64,000 nt of DNA from Marisa cornuarietis. Lineage: Eukaryota > Mollusca > Gastropoda > Architaenioglossa > Ampullariidae. This document shows, piece by piece, positions 12,342 through 22,005 of this stretch (positions are counted from its first letter, which is position 1; the number at the start of each line of letters is the position of its first letter). The stretch lies in NCBI GenBank assembly GCA_004794655.1, contig SMMW01000008.1:124001-188000 (forward strand). Reading direction: 5' to 3'. A program made the position numbers and the translations under genes. A model generated the notes under the pieces. It was not told the origin of the DNA and ran no database searches. It was given only the letters and a program-made list of their open reading frames with translations.

Positions 12342-13840
12342 CACTAGTTGTTTTAATTGCGGTCGCAGAGGTCACTTCGCTCGTAATTGTATGAGCAAGG
12401 CTCGTAAAGCTTATAGTACACGAGAAGAGCAGCGCAAACCGAATAAAACTGCTTCTGAGACTAAGACATCAGTGTCAGCTAGTGTAGGTATACTGTATAG
12501 CACGCTGACAGCTGACGAAACTGACCGATTACCGTTATTTCCAGGTTACATTCGTGGTAAACCTATCACCGTGCTACGAGACACCGGAACCACCACCGCC
12601 GGAGTACGGGCTTCTTTAGTTAGCCCCGCAGATTTTACAGGACAGATACAATCTTGTGTAACATTTGGAGGTAAAACAGAAACCCCGTCGGTTCAATTCC
12701 AGTCGAGACGCCTTTTTTCACAGGCCAACTTTTATGTTGTGTTATCGAAGAACTGGTGACTGATTGAATTCTCAGAAATGTCGACAGTGTAGAAAAAATA
12801 TTTGAAACAGGAAAGAGCGCTGCTATGGTCACAACCAGAGCCCAAGGGAAGCGCGAGCAGATGGCACCTGGCCTCCTGCACGTTGCGAAACCTGTATTAG
12901 ACATTACCAGAGAGGAACTGATTTGACTGCAACAAGAAGATCAAACTTTAAACTCATGCAGAGCAGTCACATCTGGAAAGAAAGAAATGATTCTAAACAG
13001 GATTTCCAGTTTCAAGACAAAATGTTAACTTGCATAGTCAGAAATAGAAATGATGTTGCACCACATGATGGCCTTTTGTCTGGACACGCAGGAATACGTG
13101 CCACCCTTGAAAGAGTGTTATCTACCTGTTGGTGGCCAGGAGTTAGAAGAGATACCAGAATTTATTGTCAGACATGCGACATTTGTCAGAACCGGTCGCT
13201 CATGGACGAAATAGACCTGTACCCTTAGTACATGTACCTGTTATGGAAGCCCCCTTTCAGCGAGTGGCTATTGATATTATGGGACCATTTCACCCCCCTT
13301 CAGATGAAGGTCATATGCATGTACCGAGCATCATTGATACGGCATCACGGTACCCAGAAGCCCTGCCTCTCTCTCTCTCTCTCAAAAAAAAAAAGACAGC
13401 GTTACAATAGCAGAGGCACTTTTGACGATATTTGCAAGAGTTGGCCTCCCTCAAGAAATTTTATCAGACAAAGGTACCCAGTTCATGTCTGATATCATGC
13501 AGGAATTTATGAGGCTGCTTTCCATTAAAAGCTTGCGCTCATCTCATCACCCCCAAACAAACGGCTGTGTAGAAAGGTTTCATGGAACGTTGAAACCTAT
13601 GCTAAGAAAAATAATTCATAGCCAACCCCGTAACTGGCACCGTTATCTGCCCGCCATACTGTTTGCATGGATGGAGAAAACACATGAGAGAACTGGGTTT
13701 TCCCCATTTGAGCTTGTGTTCGGGCGACGTCCCAGAGGACATCTTGACCTTCTATTGTCCTCCTGGACAGAAGAGGAAACCTTAGACAACGACGTAAAGC
13801 CGGTCTACCAGCAAGCATTTCGTGTAATCAATAATAAAAA
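12342..13840 (+). mobile_element. Ty3/Gypsy relic with zinc knuckle, protease and integrase (Gmr1-like order)
   Basis: Gag end: CFNCGRRGHFARNC (CCHC knuckle) at about 12345-12390. Protease: ITVLRDTGTTTAGVRASLV with the D-T-G triad near 12577. A linker with VTTRAQGKR (about 12825) and LQQEDQTLNS follows. Integrase zinc finger: HDGLLSGHAGIRATLERVLS, then WWPGVRRD and CQTCDIC (13060-13190). Integrase core: FQRVAIDIMGPFHPP, FARVGLPQEILSDKGTQFMS, HHPQTNGCVERFHGTLK, FAWMEKTHERTGFSPFELVF. The three catalytic residues are the D of AIDIMGP, the D of LSDKGTQF and the E of VERF. A CT-repeat/poly-A indel at about 13370-13395 breaks the frame. No RT, RNase H or LTRs are seen. The integrase sits directly after the protease linker, the order of Gmr1-type Gypsy elements. 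Confidence 0.85.
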
Positions 13841-13931
13841 AAAAAAGACAAAATGAAGGTGGTGGGTAAGACCATGAATAAAAAGAAGAGCCCAGCATGG
13901 CGCTTATAATGCACTGATGTGGGAATAGGTC

Positions 13932-14900
13932 TGTGATTGCAGGATCATCTGTACACAATAATCGTGTTGAACGTCTCCGCAGAGATGTTAATCTACAGGT
14001 AGGTCAGACATTTCAAAGCAAGGACCAGGATGGTATTTTACATAGATCTAATGATACAGACCTTTTTTGTTTACACTACGTTCTTAAGCCACAAATAAAT
14101 AAAATACTAGCAGAATTTAGAAGTGCACACAGTCATCATTTCATTTCTACAGAAGGCAACCACATACCCAATCCAGCTTTTTCATTTAAATTAATACTTA
14201 ATTTTTCAATATGGATCAGAATCATAGAAGATGACCAAAAACATCGGCAACAAGCTTGACCTCTTCCAAAACACATACCTCAGGTGCATACTTAATATCT
14301 TTTGGCCAAACACCATCACCAATGAAGAACTCTGCCGAAGAACTGAAACCGAGTCCATCACCACGCAGGTTCAACGAAGGCGTTGGCGATGGATTGGACG
14401 TGCTCTGCCAGCAGACCTCTCCAAAATCGCCCTACGATGGACTCCAGACGGCCGAAGAAAACGAGGCCGCCCAAAGGAAACCTGGAGAAGAACAGTGGAA
14501 AGGGAGATGAAAGGAAAGGGCTGGACATGGGGTCGCCTGGAGCGGATTTCAGCAAATCGACATCAGTGGCGGGCTCTGGCTGAGGCCTTACGTGCAAGTA
14601 GCACGAAGAGGAATGATTAATTTTTCAATATGAGAATGATACCAGTGCAAGTTTCCATAACCCTGGTATATCCATAGATAAGCTTCAATGCTGTGAGGTC
14701 AATGTGTTGCCTATTCCATGCCCACTGTCCTTTGAAGACTTTCAAACTTTAAAGAGTACAGTTGATCCACTGTCAAGTGATAATCCAGTTACTGTCTATA
14801 AGAAATTTGCTGAGTTTGCACTTAAACCATTAATTTATTGTAGTATTTTTAGCCTAGATTTAAGCAAATGGTGGCTGGGTTGTGGAGGACGTCTCTCCAG
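13932..14900 (+). pseudogene. Integrase-core-like gene split by a LINE insertion
   Basis: Left part (13932-14213): VIAGSSVHNNRVERLRRDVN, then DLFCLHYVLKPQINKILAEF, then ISTEGNHIPNPAF. Right part (14633-14900): VLPIPCPLSFEDFQTLKSTV, DPLSSDNPVTVYKKFAEFA. These match an animal family of integrase-like catalytic-core proteins (GPSxHNxRIERLWRDV...LFxLHYVxxPRI...HxxxTExxxTPxQL...xxxPLSxxxxxxLxxxVDPL). The last catalytic Glu is in NRVERL. The gene is interrupted precisely by the insertion at 14214-14616. The N-terminal half is not found upstream, where the Gypsy relic ends. Confidence 0.7.
14198..14632 (+). mobile_element. 5'-truncated RTE-type LINE, 3' end, with 16-bp TSD
   Basis: Perfect target duplication TTAATTTTTCAATATG at 14198-14213 and 14617-14632 brackets a 403-bp insert (14214-14616). 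The insert encodes the RT C-terminal tail: NKLDLFQNTYLRCILNIFW, RRRWRWIGRAL, GRRKRGRPKETWRRTVE, HQWRALAEALRAS, stopping at the 3' edge. This tail is typical of RTE-like LINEs. There is no poly-A; the element ends AGGAATGA. Confidence 0.92.
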
Positions 14901-14911
14901 GTAAAGCAATA

Positions 14912-16282
14912 CAGTGGAACCTCGGCTAGCGAACATTTCGGATAACCAAAATTTTAGTGGAACAAAATTCGGATACCGAACAGTCACATCACCCACATGT
15001 GACCGACCAGCATCTCAGACCAAGCATCATTCACGCTCAAGACACAGTTACGATAGGTCATTCGTTATCTTTATCTGTGCACATCCTTCTTAATTAGAGA
15101 TTTTTGTGCTTTATTTTAATCGTCTTTGGAGCCATGATTGACCTGTATACAAGAAACTCCGTTAGCCAATTGTTCCGATAGAGCCTTTCGGTCCGAAAGT
15201 TATCGCAGTGATAGTCTCCCCAGTAACGTGGTATACAGAGACACGCTGATAGAGCTCTACTAACTTTCGGCGCGGTAAGGCAGTTCTATTTTCATGCGTT
15301 ACTGCGCACGTATTTGTTTTGAAAGAAGCGTGTTCCTTTTCCTCCTCGACCTTGTAGTTGCAGAGAAATGAAAACAAAACGTATACGAAAATCAAATTTC
15401 AGTGAAATGGAAATTAAAATTTTGTTACTCAAGATATCCCATGAAAAAAGTGAAATTCTTTCCAGCTCTTTTTTGAATAAAGTGACGCTGCAGAAAAAAA
15501 CCAGAAATTTGGAAAAACATTGCAGCCAAGGTGTCAGCATGTGGGACGGCCGTTCGGACGGTAGCAAAAATCAAAGACAAATGGGGTCTCCTAAAGCAAA
15601 CAACGCTTCAAAAAAAAAAAAAAAAAAAAGAAAAAAGGGACGCATATAAAACAGGTGGTGGCAAGGCAAGACAAGACGATTAAGAGCAATAGTAGCAAGG
15701 TAATGAAAAGGAAGCAGCCAACAATTGAATTGAAAAAGGAAATGATTTCAAAGAATGAAGGAGGCATGCATGTATCAGATATCACCGCCAAATACAGCAT
15801 GTCGAAGTCGACCATCAACGATTTTAAAGCAAAAAGAGCAACTTAAAGAAGCTAATGTTTGAAAGCACTGAGTACTTTAACAAAGCAAAGGCCTCAAAGA
15901 ATGGAAGAAAGAGAAAAGTTGTTTTTGCGTATATAAACAAGAAACAGAAGGTATTAGCATTAGTGAGTCGCTCATTTGTGCGAAGGTGCTGCAAATCTAC
16001 GAAGAATTGCAAAAGAAAACCCCAAGGGACAAGTGCTGCAAGTGATTTTGTTTTCAAAGCCAGTCGAGAAATTTAGGCACAGAACAGACATCCATACCAT
16101 CACAAGGCATGGGAATACCTATATAGCCTGTAACTTTCATATATTAGCGAGTCAACAGGGGCTGGGAACCAATTAAATCTATTTCCTTTATTTTTATGGG
16201 GAAAATTGTTCCGGATACCAAACATTTCGGGTACCGACCAACTTTCCAGAACCAATTGTGGTCGTTAGCCAAGCTTCCACTG
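14912..16282 (+). mobile_element. Tigger/pogo DNA transposon, non-autonomous, TA-flanked
   Basis: The left end CAGTGGAACCTCGGCTAGCG and the reverse complement of the right end CAGTGGAAGCTTGGCTAACG match with few differences. TA dinucleotides flank both (14910-14911, 16283-16284). Inside, + strand, is a Myb/SANT-like N-terminus (RKSNFSEMEIKILLLKISHE then NKVTLQKKT; after a frameshift AAKVSACGTAVRTVAKIKDK, WGLLKQTT). Next is a pogo-type HTH (VSDITAKYSMSKSTINDFK), then a Tc5/CENPB-type HTH remnant (SISESLICAKVLQIYEEL, FRHRTDIHTITRHG). The DDE catalytic domain is absent and several frameshifts exist, so it could only move in trans. Confidence 0.88.
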
Positions 16283-16319
16283 TATGTGAAAACTATGTTG
16301 TTCTCTGTAGCACATCTGG

Positions 16320-16490
16320 ATAATCCATACTTACCTGGAGTACCCAGAGAAACCCATGGATGGTCACCCCTGTAAGCACGTGTCATTTCCAGAGAGAGAG
16401 AGGTACTTGGAACCCAGATACAAATGCAACATGCGATTCTCATTTGCTTGGTGACACGCACTTTATAGCCACTGCACCACCAATCACAAA
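16320..16490 (-). repeat. tRNA-derived SINE
   Basis: On the minus strand an A-box-like TGGTGCAGTGGCTATAAAGT (16483 downward) and a B-box-like GGTTCCAAGTACC (16414-16402) are followed by the SINE body GGTTTCTCTGGGTACTCCAG (about 16355-16336). That body is a core sequence common in metazoan SINEs. Confidence 0.6.
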
Positions 16491-16665
16491 GTGTGGCCTG
16501 CTTCATGTTGTGAACTTTTCGAAGTAGTAATGATGAATAATGGGGGTGAACACGGTTCATGGAGGCAACAAGACGTGTTTTCAAGTGCTCTGTTGTCATT
16601 GCAGCTATTTTCACTTAATATACAGTAAATTGACCAGTTTTAAATAAGTAAAGTGGGTTACAAAG

Positions 16666-17640
16666 ATGCCCTCAGACAACCTTGTCTTTCAGAGAGTCTG
16701 TGGATCCTTTACACAAATATTCATCGGCTTTATGATGAAGAGAGCAAAACATAATCTGTCTGCGCGGGTCGCCATGATTAGGCTGAGGTCCCGAACAGAC
16801 GCTACGGTGTTGGGACTGTTACTCTCACTCCTACTTATGCTATGTGGCGATGTGGAGCCAAACCCTGGCCCCACCGGTAGAGAAACGATGAGACAAACTC
16901 GTCTGGCAAATGTCAGCGCCTCAAGGAGGGCAAGTACAGACAGAACAGACAACACAGTACACATCGAAACGCAGCATAGACCAGAGCCGACCCTATCAGA
17001 CGTCATGGCAATATTGCAAAGCATGAGTACAAAGTTCGACGAAGTAAAAGATGACATCAAAAGACTAAACGACTCCTGCTCAACCCTCCAAACACAAATG
17101 CAGGAGATACGCCATGAAAACTCTGAGATTCAACGTCAGCTTCATCAACTCGAAGAAAGAAACGACAGTCTACAGAAAAAACTGAGCGAAGCAGAGAGGA
17201 AGATTGACGACCTCGAAAGCAGGTCAAAGAAAAACAACCTGCTGTTCTTCGGCTTTCCTAGGAAGGAAAAAGATACGCCAGACGAATGTGAAGCTATTGT
17301 GAGTACCTTTATCAAAAACCAACTTGAAATTCCAGACAATATAGAGTTTGAGCGAGTGCATAGACTGAACAACAAGAGCGATTCGCCGATCATCGCCAGA
17401 TTCACTTTTTTCAAAGACAGGACAAACGTAATGAAATCCAAGTACAAACTAAAAGGTTCCAAAATTTTTATTGGGGAAGACTTTTCAACGCGGACACGTG
17501 AAACGAGGAAACTACTGACCCCACATCTAAGGAAAGCGAAGAATGAAGGGAAAAGAGTGAAAACGGTTTTCGATCACTTATATATCGACGGGAGGAAATT
17601 CTATGCTGATGTCAACGGTGCTCTTACCGAAGAAAGATAG
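16666..17640 (+). CDS. LINE ORF1 with N-terminal 2A and L1-type RNA-binding domain
   Basis: 324 aa if started at 16666; an alternative Met at 16774 (MIRLRS) would start right before the hydrophobic segment. Residues 48-60 are Leu-rich and run into GDVEPNPGP at residues 61-69, the 2A consensus D-(V/I)-E-x-N-P-G-P. By established 2A behaviour, the ribosome skips the bond between Gly68 and Pro69 and releases the leader. Residues about 105-190 form a Gln/Glu/Lys-rich coiled coil (QLHQLEERNDSLQKKL). Then comes a transposase_22/L1 ORF1p-like RRM (NNLLFFGFPRKEKD, VHRLNNKSDSPIIARFTF) and a C-terminal domain (RETRKLLTPHLRKAKNEGK). The protein should bind element RNA. The ORF is intact although its partner ORF2 is broken. 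Confidence 0.9.
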   Translation: MPSDNLVFQRVCGSFTQIFIGFMMKRAKHNLSARVAMIRLRSRTDATVLGLLLSLLLMLCGDVEPNPGPTGRETMRQTRLANVSASRRASTDRTDNTVHIETQHRPEPTLSDVMAILQSMSTKFDEVKDDIKRLNDSCSTLQTQMQEIRHENSEIQRQLHQLEERNDSLQKKLSEAERKIDDLESRSKKNNLLFFGFPRKEKDTPDECEAIVSTFIKNQLEIPDNIEFERVHRLNNKSDSPIIARFTFFKDRTNVMKSKYKLKGSKIFIGEDFSTRTRETRKLLTPHLRKAKNEGKRVKTVFDHLYIDGRKFYADVNGALTEER

Positions 17641-17775
17641 AGTTTTGGCCGCCCGGCGAATTATGTTACTTCCATTGATAAAAAAGACGAGTGTCCACCG
17701 AGTTTACTTGACAGATCGTGTGACAGTGATTGCAAGTCCAAGGACACTAACTCCAATGAAGATGGACAAAAGAAA

Positions 17776-20700
17776 ATGCGAGTTATACCCCCTGATTATA
17801 GGCTTTCTTTTTTGCATTGGAATATATGTGGACTGCAAGGTAAATTAACAAACAACGACTTCCTATCACTCATAATGTCATTTGACTTTATTTGCCTTGT
17901 TGAAACATTTATGGAAAACTTTACTTCTGCAATCTTTTCAGATTACTTCTGTGTCCACAAACCGGCTATTAAATTTAATAATCAAGGCCGTCGTTTGGGA
18001 GGCCTATTATGTCTAATTAACAATAAGCTGGTACCATATATTACCAAAATAGACACAAGTTTCCATAATCTGATTGTTTTTCGAATTACCAAAAACTTGT
18101 TTAATCTTGACAAAGATATCATTTATATTTGTGCATATGTACCACCTGAAGGCTCCCCCTTTTACCCATACACTGGTATTAGCAATGGTATGTCCATTAT
18201 CGAAGATTGCTTGGTGGAGTGTATGCAAAAAATGGGTGAAACGTATGTCATTGTAGCTGGAGATTTGAATGGTCGGACTGGATGCTTGAATAATAATGAT
18301 ACTATTGATACCTTGTCACAGAGTTACTTGTACCTGATAGCCATTCTATTAAGTCAGATAGACTTTCACAGGACCCAGTTGTCAACCAATATGGGAAACT
18401 TTTACTAAATTTATGTGCCTCCTTTGAGCTATACATTTTGAACGGTGTATGTTATGGCGACCGTGATGGTTGCTACACTTACATTACTGATTCAGGGCAT
18501 AGTGTTAATGACTACTTTTTAATGTCAAAGGAACTATTTTACACCCATACTGCAGCTATCTCACTGTTTGTCAAACAGAGACTTGACTCTGATCATATGC
18601 CTGTAAATTTGCAGTTAAATATGCAAGATAGAGAACTGATAGGGAAGTCATGTGAAGAAACAAAAAAGAAATGTACACTGAAAAAATTCTTTGCCTGGGA
18701 CAATAATAATGCCTCTAAATTCATAAGTAATATGAATAAAGAAGAGACCTTATTGAACTTAAATCAGGCAATCCAGTTGATAGAAACAGACATAAATGGG
18801 GCCCTGGACCTATTCAATAGTTGTATTAAGGAAAATGCCAAGTGTATCGAGAAATGTGTCAATACTTGTAAAAAGGAAGAGTTAGGCAATTGGTTTGATC
18901 ATGAATGTAAAAAGGAAAGACAGATGGTATGGAAAGCCCTTAAATCATTTAAAAAATCACTTCTTGATGAGGACAGACATACGTATTGTAAAGTAAGAAG
19001 AGAATATAAGAACTTACTAAAGAGAAAAAAGAAGATATTTAATGAAACAATAATACATAAGTTAAAGACTGCCATAAAAAACCAGCAAATGTTTTGGTCC
19101 ACACTACAAAAAATGTCTACAAAGCGTAGTAATTATAGCAACGAGATTTCTCTCGATACCTGGTACCAGCACTTCAAAAAATTACTTGATAAAGACATTG
19201 ACTGCTCCAATAATGATACACCAGAAGTTTGTGACACATTTTTGACCGACCAATTTCAAAAGAAGAAGTATTACATGCCCTACGAAGAATTAAGAATAAC
19301 AAAGCTGCAGGCCCAGATATGATAATCGGTGAACTTCTAAAACATTCATGCTCTATTGTAGTAGACTTTCTACATGAATTTTTTAATGAACTATTTAACA
19401 AGGGTGTCTTTCCAGAAAAATGGACAGAATCAATAATAACATTATTTAAAAAAGGAGATAGGAGCAAACCTAATAACTATAGGGGTATTTCTATTTGCGA
19501 TGTTGCTAGTAAAGCATATGGTTTCATAATTAACAGTAGATTGCAAGAGTGGATGGATGAAAATCAGGTTGTAGGGGAATACCAAGCAGGTTTTAGGAAA
19601 GGATACTCAACTGTGGACCATATGTTTACTCTGTTGGGTTTGATCCAAAAACAGTTTGGTCTCAACCGTAAATTATACGTAGCATTTATCGACTTTGAAA
19701 AAGCGTTCGACTCAATAAATAGAAACTTACTATGGCACGTTTTGCTAAAGAACGGGGTCCCAAACAAGCTGTTTAAATCTATTAAAGCCATGTATAATAA
19801 TGTTAAAGTAAGAATCAGCTGTGGTGCACAGTTAACCGACTACATAAACTGTACTAAGGGGGTAAAGCAAGGGGATGTGTGTAGTCCTGCATTATTCTCC
19901 CTCTTTATCAACGAAATGGCAATCAAGATAATTCAGAATGGAAAACATGGAGCCTCCTTACCTTTGGTTTATTTAGAGTTGTTTATACTACTATTTGCAG
20001 ATAATGTTGTCTTGATAGCCGAAACAATGATTGGGCTGCAAAACCAGCTGAATAACTTAAGCATAGCTGCATCTACCCTGGACTTAAATGTAAACTTAGA
20101 GAAAAGTAATATTGTAGTCTTCCACAAAGGTGGGTTTCTAGGAGCAAGAGAACGTTGGACTTATAATAGTACTGTAATACCTGTTGTTAATGTATACAAG
20201 TATCTTGGATTGCTGTTCTCCACTAAGCTTAGCTTTTCAGCTGCTTGCCAGGACTTGGCAAATAGAGGAAAAAAGGGCTTACTCTTAATAATGAAAACTC
20301 TTAGATCTTATAATAACACAAGTGTAGATGTATTTTTAAAACTTTTTGACGCCCAAGTCCAACCTATACTACAGTATGGTGCGGAACTCTGGGGACTAGA
20401 CAAGGCATCACACTATTGTGAAGAGGTCCACCTCTTTGCCTTAAAACTCTTCCTGGGGCTAGATAGCCGAACCCCAAATGACTTAGTGTATGGCGTACAT
20501 AGACACCCAATTACAGTAAATTCAGTTAATAAATGTGTTCGATATTGGTTGAAACTAGTTAGAATGAACGATGACAGACTGCCCCGCAAAATTTACAGAA
20601 TGTTATTTGATTTAGAAACAAAAGGTAAATCAAACTGGGTATATAATATTAAAAGAAAGTTATTTTCGCTGGGGTTTGGTTTTGTGTGGTTAAATCAAGG

Positions 20701-21160
20701 GGTACAATGTGAAAGACTGTTTCTAAACAAATTAAAAGAACGACAAGTTTTGTGTAGATGGCAAGAGTGGGAAAATCACATTAATAGCAGTGAGAGATTT
20801 TCTTTTTATTCTACTTATGGAATCTCAGGAGCTGTCAAAAAATACTTACAAATAGATCTAGATTATTATCTGATGACAATTTTTGCTAGATTCCGACTGG
20901 GTGTATCTAACATTGCAGTCCATTACTTTAGGTATAGAAGTTACACTACACTTGATCTTGTATGTCCATTATGTCAATTAAATAAGGAAGATGAAGTTCA
21001 CTTCGTTCTAAGTTGTAAAGCCCTACAGCATCTTAGAATAAGATATATACAAAGAAAATGGTATACTAGTCCAAATAAATTTAAAATGAGTTTGCTGCTA
21101 GCCTCATCAAATGAAAAAGTTGTTAAACATCTGGCATTGTATCTCTTCCATGCTTTTTAG
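17776..21160 (+). pseudogene. LINE ORF2: APE endonuclease + reverse transcriptase, frameshifted
   Basis: Three successive frames make one protein: 17776-about 18330 (endonuclease: FLHWNICGLQGKL, FICLVETFME, YVIVAGDLNGRTG), about 18333-19260 (rest of endonuclease, linker) and about 19262-21160 (RT). The first shift is seen because 18333 onward reads PDSHSIKSDRLSQDPVV into LYILNGVCYGD. The second restores EVLHALRRIKNNKAAGPD. RT motifs: IITLFKKGDRSKPNNYRGIS, VAFIDFEKAFDSINR, VKQGDVCSPALFSLFI, LNVNLEKSNIVVF, YKYLGLLFS. The catalytic FADD box reads LLFADNVVLIAE, with Asn for the second Asp (AAT at about 20002). The C-terminus has CPLCQLNKEDEVHFVLSC, a zinc-finger-like RT tail. The copy is catalytically dead. 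Confidence 0.92.
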
Positions 21161-21377
21161 TTTAGAAAAACTGCAATAGAAGACAAATAAGCAACATATG
21201 AATGTTTGTTTTCTTGTAATTTTTACTCAACAACCATGCATAGATGTATGTAATATTGTACTGTTGTTGTTGCTCCCCCTTCAAAAAGGGCAATGGCCCC
21301 ATGAATAAACAACTTGAACTTATGATGAATAATAAAGCTCCAATAATTGTCAAGTATACAAAACAACTGTGCAGACT

Positions 21378-21677
21378 GGCACCAGTGTGACCACCCAATG
21401 GTTTGTTGACCACTTCTTGCAAGACCGGTTCTCCTTGTTGCTAAAATTCCTTCACTTTAGCAACAACTAGCTCCAGCTACCTTCTGGTCACCCCAGCCAT
21501 AAGCTTTACAAGATTCTTCCTCTTGTAAAGCACTTCAATAGAGTGTTCTCTCGATATTACCACCCTCGCAAGGACATCTCTACTGATAAAAGTATGGTGG
21601 GGTATAGGGGGAAGACGCCCCACCTTAAGTTGTACATGCCCTTGAAACGGCATGGCAGATTTGGTGTAAAACTGTAA
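21378..21677 (+). pseudogene. piggyBac-type transposase fragment
   Basis: A single frame with one internal TAG (about 21468) reads HFLQDRFSLLLKFLHFSNN, then HKLYKILPLVKHFNRVFSRY, STDKSMVGYRGKTPHLKLYM, PLKRHGRFGVKL and stops. This is the piggyBac/PGBD core: RdRFxxLLrfLHFxdN, KirPlldhlN, a catalytic Asp in (V/I)DESMxxFkGR (here TDKSMVGYRG, Glu replaced by Lys), and Yxp-K-HrfGiKl. The fragment lies immediately after the LINE's right TSD. No terminal repeats were recognised. Confidence 0.75.
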
Positions 21678-22005
21678 TGTGTGTGAGAGAGTGTGACTGG
21701 TTATCTGTGTCATTTAGAGGTGTATCAGGACAAAGATCCTGTGCCAATGCAGGGGGAAGAGGTTCAACCAGTCAACTTCACCTGCTAACGCCGAAAAGAT
21801 TTCTTCGCTCCCTAAACGCATTTCTCCATTCCTTATTCCCATCAACTTAACGACATCCTTTCTCCCAAATTCTGCCCCCAACATATTACAGATCCCAAAT
21901 ACCCTTCCTATCTCCTGCAATGTAGCAATTCTTCAACCACCTGAACTCTTAAATCCTGCGATCATCCCTACAGTAGCGCCCACAGCCCTTGAAAGTGTCA
22001 AAGAC

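Larger units (their letters stand above)
16542..21321 (+). mobile_element. Structurally full-length LINE with 2A motif, 12-bp TSD
   Basis: ATGATGAATAAT occurs at 16530-16541 and 21322-21333, directly bounding a 4780-bp unit. It starts GGGGGTGAACACGG, carries ORF1 and ORF2, and ends AATAAACAACTTGAACTT. The layout is 5' UTR, ORF1 (16666-17640), ORF2 (APE endonuclease, RT, Cys-rich tail; 17776-21160, two frameshifts) and a short 3' UTR. It belongs to the APE-type non-LTR group; the exact clade is not resolved by reading alone. Confidence 0.9.
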
